Positions 14,850 through 15,753 of a DNA stretch of 15,753 bases are shown here, piece after piece; position 1 is the stretch's first letter; every line of letters starts with the position of its first letter. The translations under genes and the position numbers were made by a program. The stretch is taken from NCBI GenBank assembly GCA_001871685.1, contig MNVK01000137.1:1-15753 (forward strand), given 5' to 3'. The notes beneath the pieces are model-generated. The model searched no databases. It was not told the origin of the DNA and worked only from the letters and a program-made list of their open reading frames with translations. Source of the stretch: Nitrospirae bacterium CG1_02_44_142 (lineage in GTDB: Bacteria > Nitrospirota > Thermodesulfovibrionia > Thermodesulfovibrionales > UBA1546).

Positions 14850-15417
14850 CCAGTTCTCTTCCTGCCTCATATGCATCTTTAAGCGCAGTGGGATGTTTGA
14901 GTATTGAGCCTTTTGCGTCAACACCGAGAACACTCAATGTCTTATGTTCAGGCACGCTGATGGTTCTGAAAAATGCCTTTGCAGTTGCCTCGGGACACTT
15001 AATCCCTGTATCCTTTTCCATGCCTCCTACGAGCAATAAAAGTCCTTTTCTCCCGTATCTGCCTTCCGGGATTGGCTTTTTTAACAGGTATTTTTCACAC
15101 CAGAATGCCTGACATCTGTCTATCATTATCTTTGTCTGCGCGCTGAGTCCGAAGAAAAAGATTGGCGATGCAAGTATGATTCTGTCCGCAGTTCTTATTG
15201 CATTGTAAATCTGAGACATCTCGTCTTCAACAATGCACTTGCCTGTCTCGTCGCACCCCCCGCAATCCTGACACGGGGAAATCTTCATAAGATTGAGGTT
15301 AAAGACCTCCGAGCCGCTCGGAGAGCCGGAAGCCTCTATCCCTTTTATTGCCTCTTTCAGCAGAAGCTCTGTATTGCCGTCCTTTCTCGGACTTCCTAAA
15401 AATGCAATAACTTTCAT
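14839..15417 (-). CDS. NAD(P)H/FMN-type iron-sulfur flavoprotein (flavodoxin-like)
   Basis: A 192-residue flavodoxin-fold protein of the NADPH-dependent FMN reductase/iron-sulfur flavoprotein family. GSPRKDGNT (8-16) is the FMN-phosphate loop and SPIFFFGLSAQTK the second flavin-contact segment. Between them the compact cysteine motif C49-x2-C52-x2-C55-x5-C61 is the cluster-binding signature of archaeal and anaerobe iron-sulfur flavoproteins. It would pass electrons between ferredoxin and an acceptor. Members are often linked to oxygen or peroxide defence in anaerobes, but the acceptor is not visible here. A ferredoxin gene lies 11 bases upstream on the same strand, a natural partner. Its ribosome site is weak (GGAG about 14 bases before the ATG), and its 3' end overlaps the convergent acyltransferase gene by 11 bases. 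Confidence 0.88.
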   Translation of the reverse strand: MKVIAFLGSPRKDGNTELLLKEAIKGIEASGSPSGSEVFNLNLMKISPCQDCGGCDETGKCIVEDEMSQIYNAIRTADRIILASPIFFFGLSAQTKIMIDRCQAFWCEKYLLKKPIPEGRYGRKGLLLLVGGMEKDTGIKCPEATAKAFFRTISVPEHKTLSVLGVDAKGSILKHPTALKDAYEAGRELVRI

Positions 15418-15428
15418 AGTTTTACCAA

Positions 15429-15617
15429 TTACTCCTCAGTAACGGTTATTGCCTGAACGGGACAGATGTCGGCAGCTTCCTGACAGTTGCAGGTATTGCA
15501 CTTTTCCAGTCCTACAACCCATGCCTTATCATCTTTAAGCTGAAAGACTTCAGGACAAACCTCTGTGCATGCTCCGCAGCCAACGCATGTATCCCAATCA
15601 ACAACAGGTTTCAACAT
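15429..15617 (-). CDS. Small ferredoxin (4Fe-4S)
   Basis: A 62-residue soluble electron carrier. The first cluster motif is canonical: C11-x2-C14-x2-C17-x3-C21-P. The C-terminal half has C40-x2-C43-x-C45-x6-C52-P, which is not a standard second-cluster motif. The likely reading is one 4Fe-4S cluster held by C11, C14, C17 and C52, with the remaining cysteines forming a disulfide or binding something else. The start is ATG 15617: GGAGGAGGTG (minus strand 15632-15623) lies five bases upstream, while an in-frame ATG at 15644 falls inside the upstream gene and has no ribosome site. It lies between the diguanylate cyclase and the flavoprotein gene in one operon, and probably exchanges electrons with the flavoprotein. 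Confidence 0.9.
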   Translation of the reverse strand: MLKPVVDWDTCVGCGACTEVCPEVFQLKDDKAWVVGLEKCNTCNCQEAADICPVQAITVTEE

Positions 15618-15622
15618 AAAAA

Positions 15623-15632
15623 CACCTCCTCC
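15623..15632 (-). promoter_or_regulatory. Strong ribosome binding site for the ferredoxin gene
   Basis: GGAGGAGGTG on the minus strand lies five bases before ATG 15617 and only three bases from the upstream stop codon (15635-15637). It decides the 62-residue start over the longer 71-residue frame. Confidence 0.85.
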
Positions 15633-15634
15633 TT

Positions 15635-15753
15635 TTATATCCACTCAACCCTGTCTCTTCCGCTGTTTTTTGCTTTATATAGCCCATCATCCGCTCTCTT
15701 TATGATATCGTCTATAGAACTGTCCTCCTCTGTCATGCGCGCAATGCCTAAAC
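15635..15753 (-). CDS. GGDEF diguanylate cyclase, C-terminal part
   Basis: Partial gene that runs out of the window. The last 39 residues read LGIARM, then an acidic stretch, then IKRADDGLYKAKNSGRDRVEWI and stop; the ADxALYxAKxxGRNRV pattern is the hallmark of the C-terminus of GGDEF domains, which make cyclic-di-GMP from GTP. The GGDEF active-site loop and any sensory domain lie outside, so activity cannot be judged. The stop codon is 17 bases before the ferredoxin ATG, so it is probably the upstream gene of the ferredoxin-flavoprotein operon. With the HD-GYP protein at 3492-4580 it brings a possible synthesis and a possible turnover enzyme for the same messenger into the window. Confidence 0.88.
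   Translation of the reverse strand, partial: LGIARMTEEDSSIDDIIKRADDGLYKAKNSGRDRVEWI

Noticed and set aside
15618..15644. Nine-codon N-terminal extension of the ferredoxin
   Set aside because: It would be encoded by the ribosome site and by the end of the upstream cyclase gene; the strong ribosome site points to ATG 15617.

Overview
The window looks like chromosomal DNA of a Gram-negative, mostly anaerobic bacterium. The evidence is a lipid A-type (LpxL/HtrB-like) acyltransferase, a hydrogenase maturation gene, many Fe-S proteins and a split, ferredoxin-rich glutamate synthase of the kind found in archaea and in anaerobic Nitrospirota and deltaproteobacterial lineages. My best guess is a Thermodesulfovibrio-like Nitrospirota; this is inferred from gene content and was not tested by phylogeny. 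There is no CRISPR array, rRNA, tRNA, insertion sequence or prophage.

Layout. Bases 1-102 are the 3' end of hypC. From 174 to 4580 a tightly overlapping plus-strand cluster encodes a YeiH-type transporter, a membrane sensor histidine kinase (HAMP-GAF-PAS-HisKA-HATPase), a stand-alone receiver protein and a GAF/HD-GYP protein whose GYP motif is altered. The next block is on the minus strand. The operon 10363 to 5216 encodes a three-gene glutamate synthase: glutaminase domain GltB1, ferredoxin/FMN domain GltB2, and a GltB3-GltD fusion with a Cys-rich ferredoxin tail. A small DUF2318 lipoprotein gene follows at 5101-4664. A strong promoter at 10483-10512 is followed by an intrinsic-terminator-like hairpin (10402-10455) before the first start codon, which suggests transcription attenuation. 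Divergent from it, plus-strand genes encode a XerD-type recombinase, a LonB/YcbZ-like protease and an LpxL-like acyltransferase. The acyltransferase stop overlaps the stop of a convergent minus-strand group: the end of a GGDEF diguanylate cyclase, a small ferredoxin and an iron-sulfur flavoprotein.

How the genes fit together. The glt genes assemble one enzyme that makes glutamate from glutamine and 2-oxoglutarate. The kinase, receiver and HD-GYP genes form a likely phosphorelay that ends in cyclic-di-GMP turnover or sensing, and a diguanylate cyclase sits at the other end of the window. The most unusual DNA is a heptamer repeat, TCAGGGG and variants. It appears in frame inside two unrelated genes. 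In the gltB3-gltD gene it forms a roughly 70-bp palindrome encoding residues 8-31; in the acyltransferase gene it is a run of five heptads. It looks like a dispersed small palindromic element that can enter coding sequence without breaking the frame.
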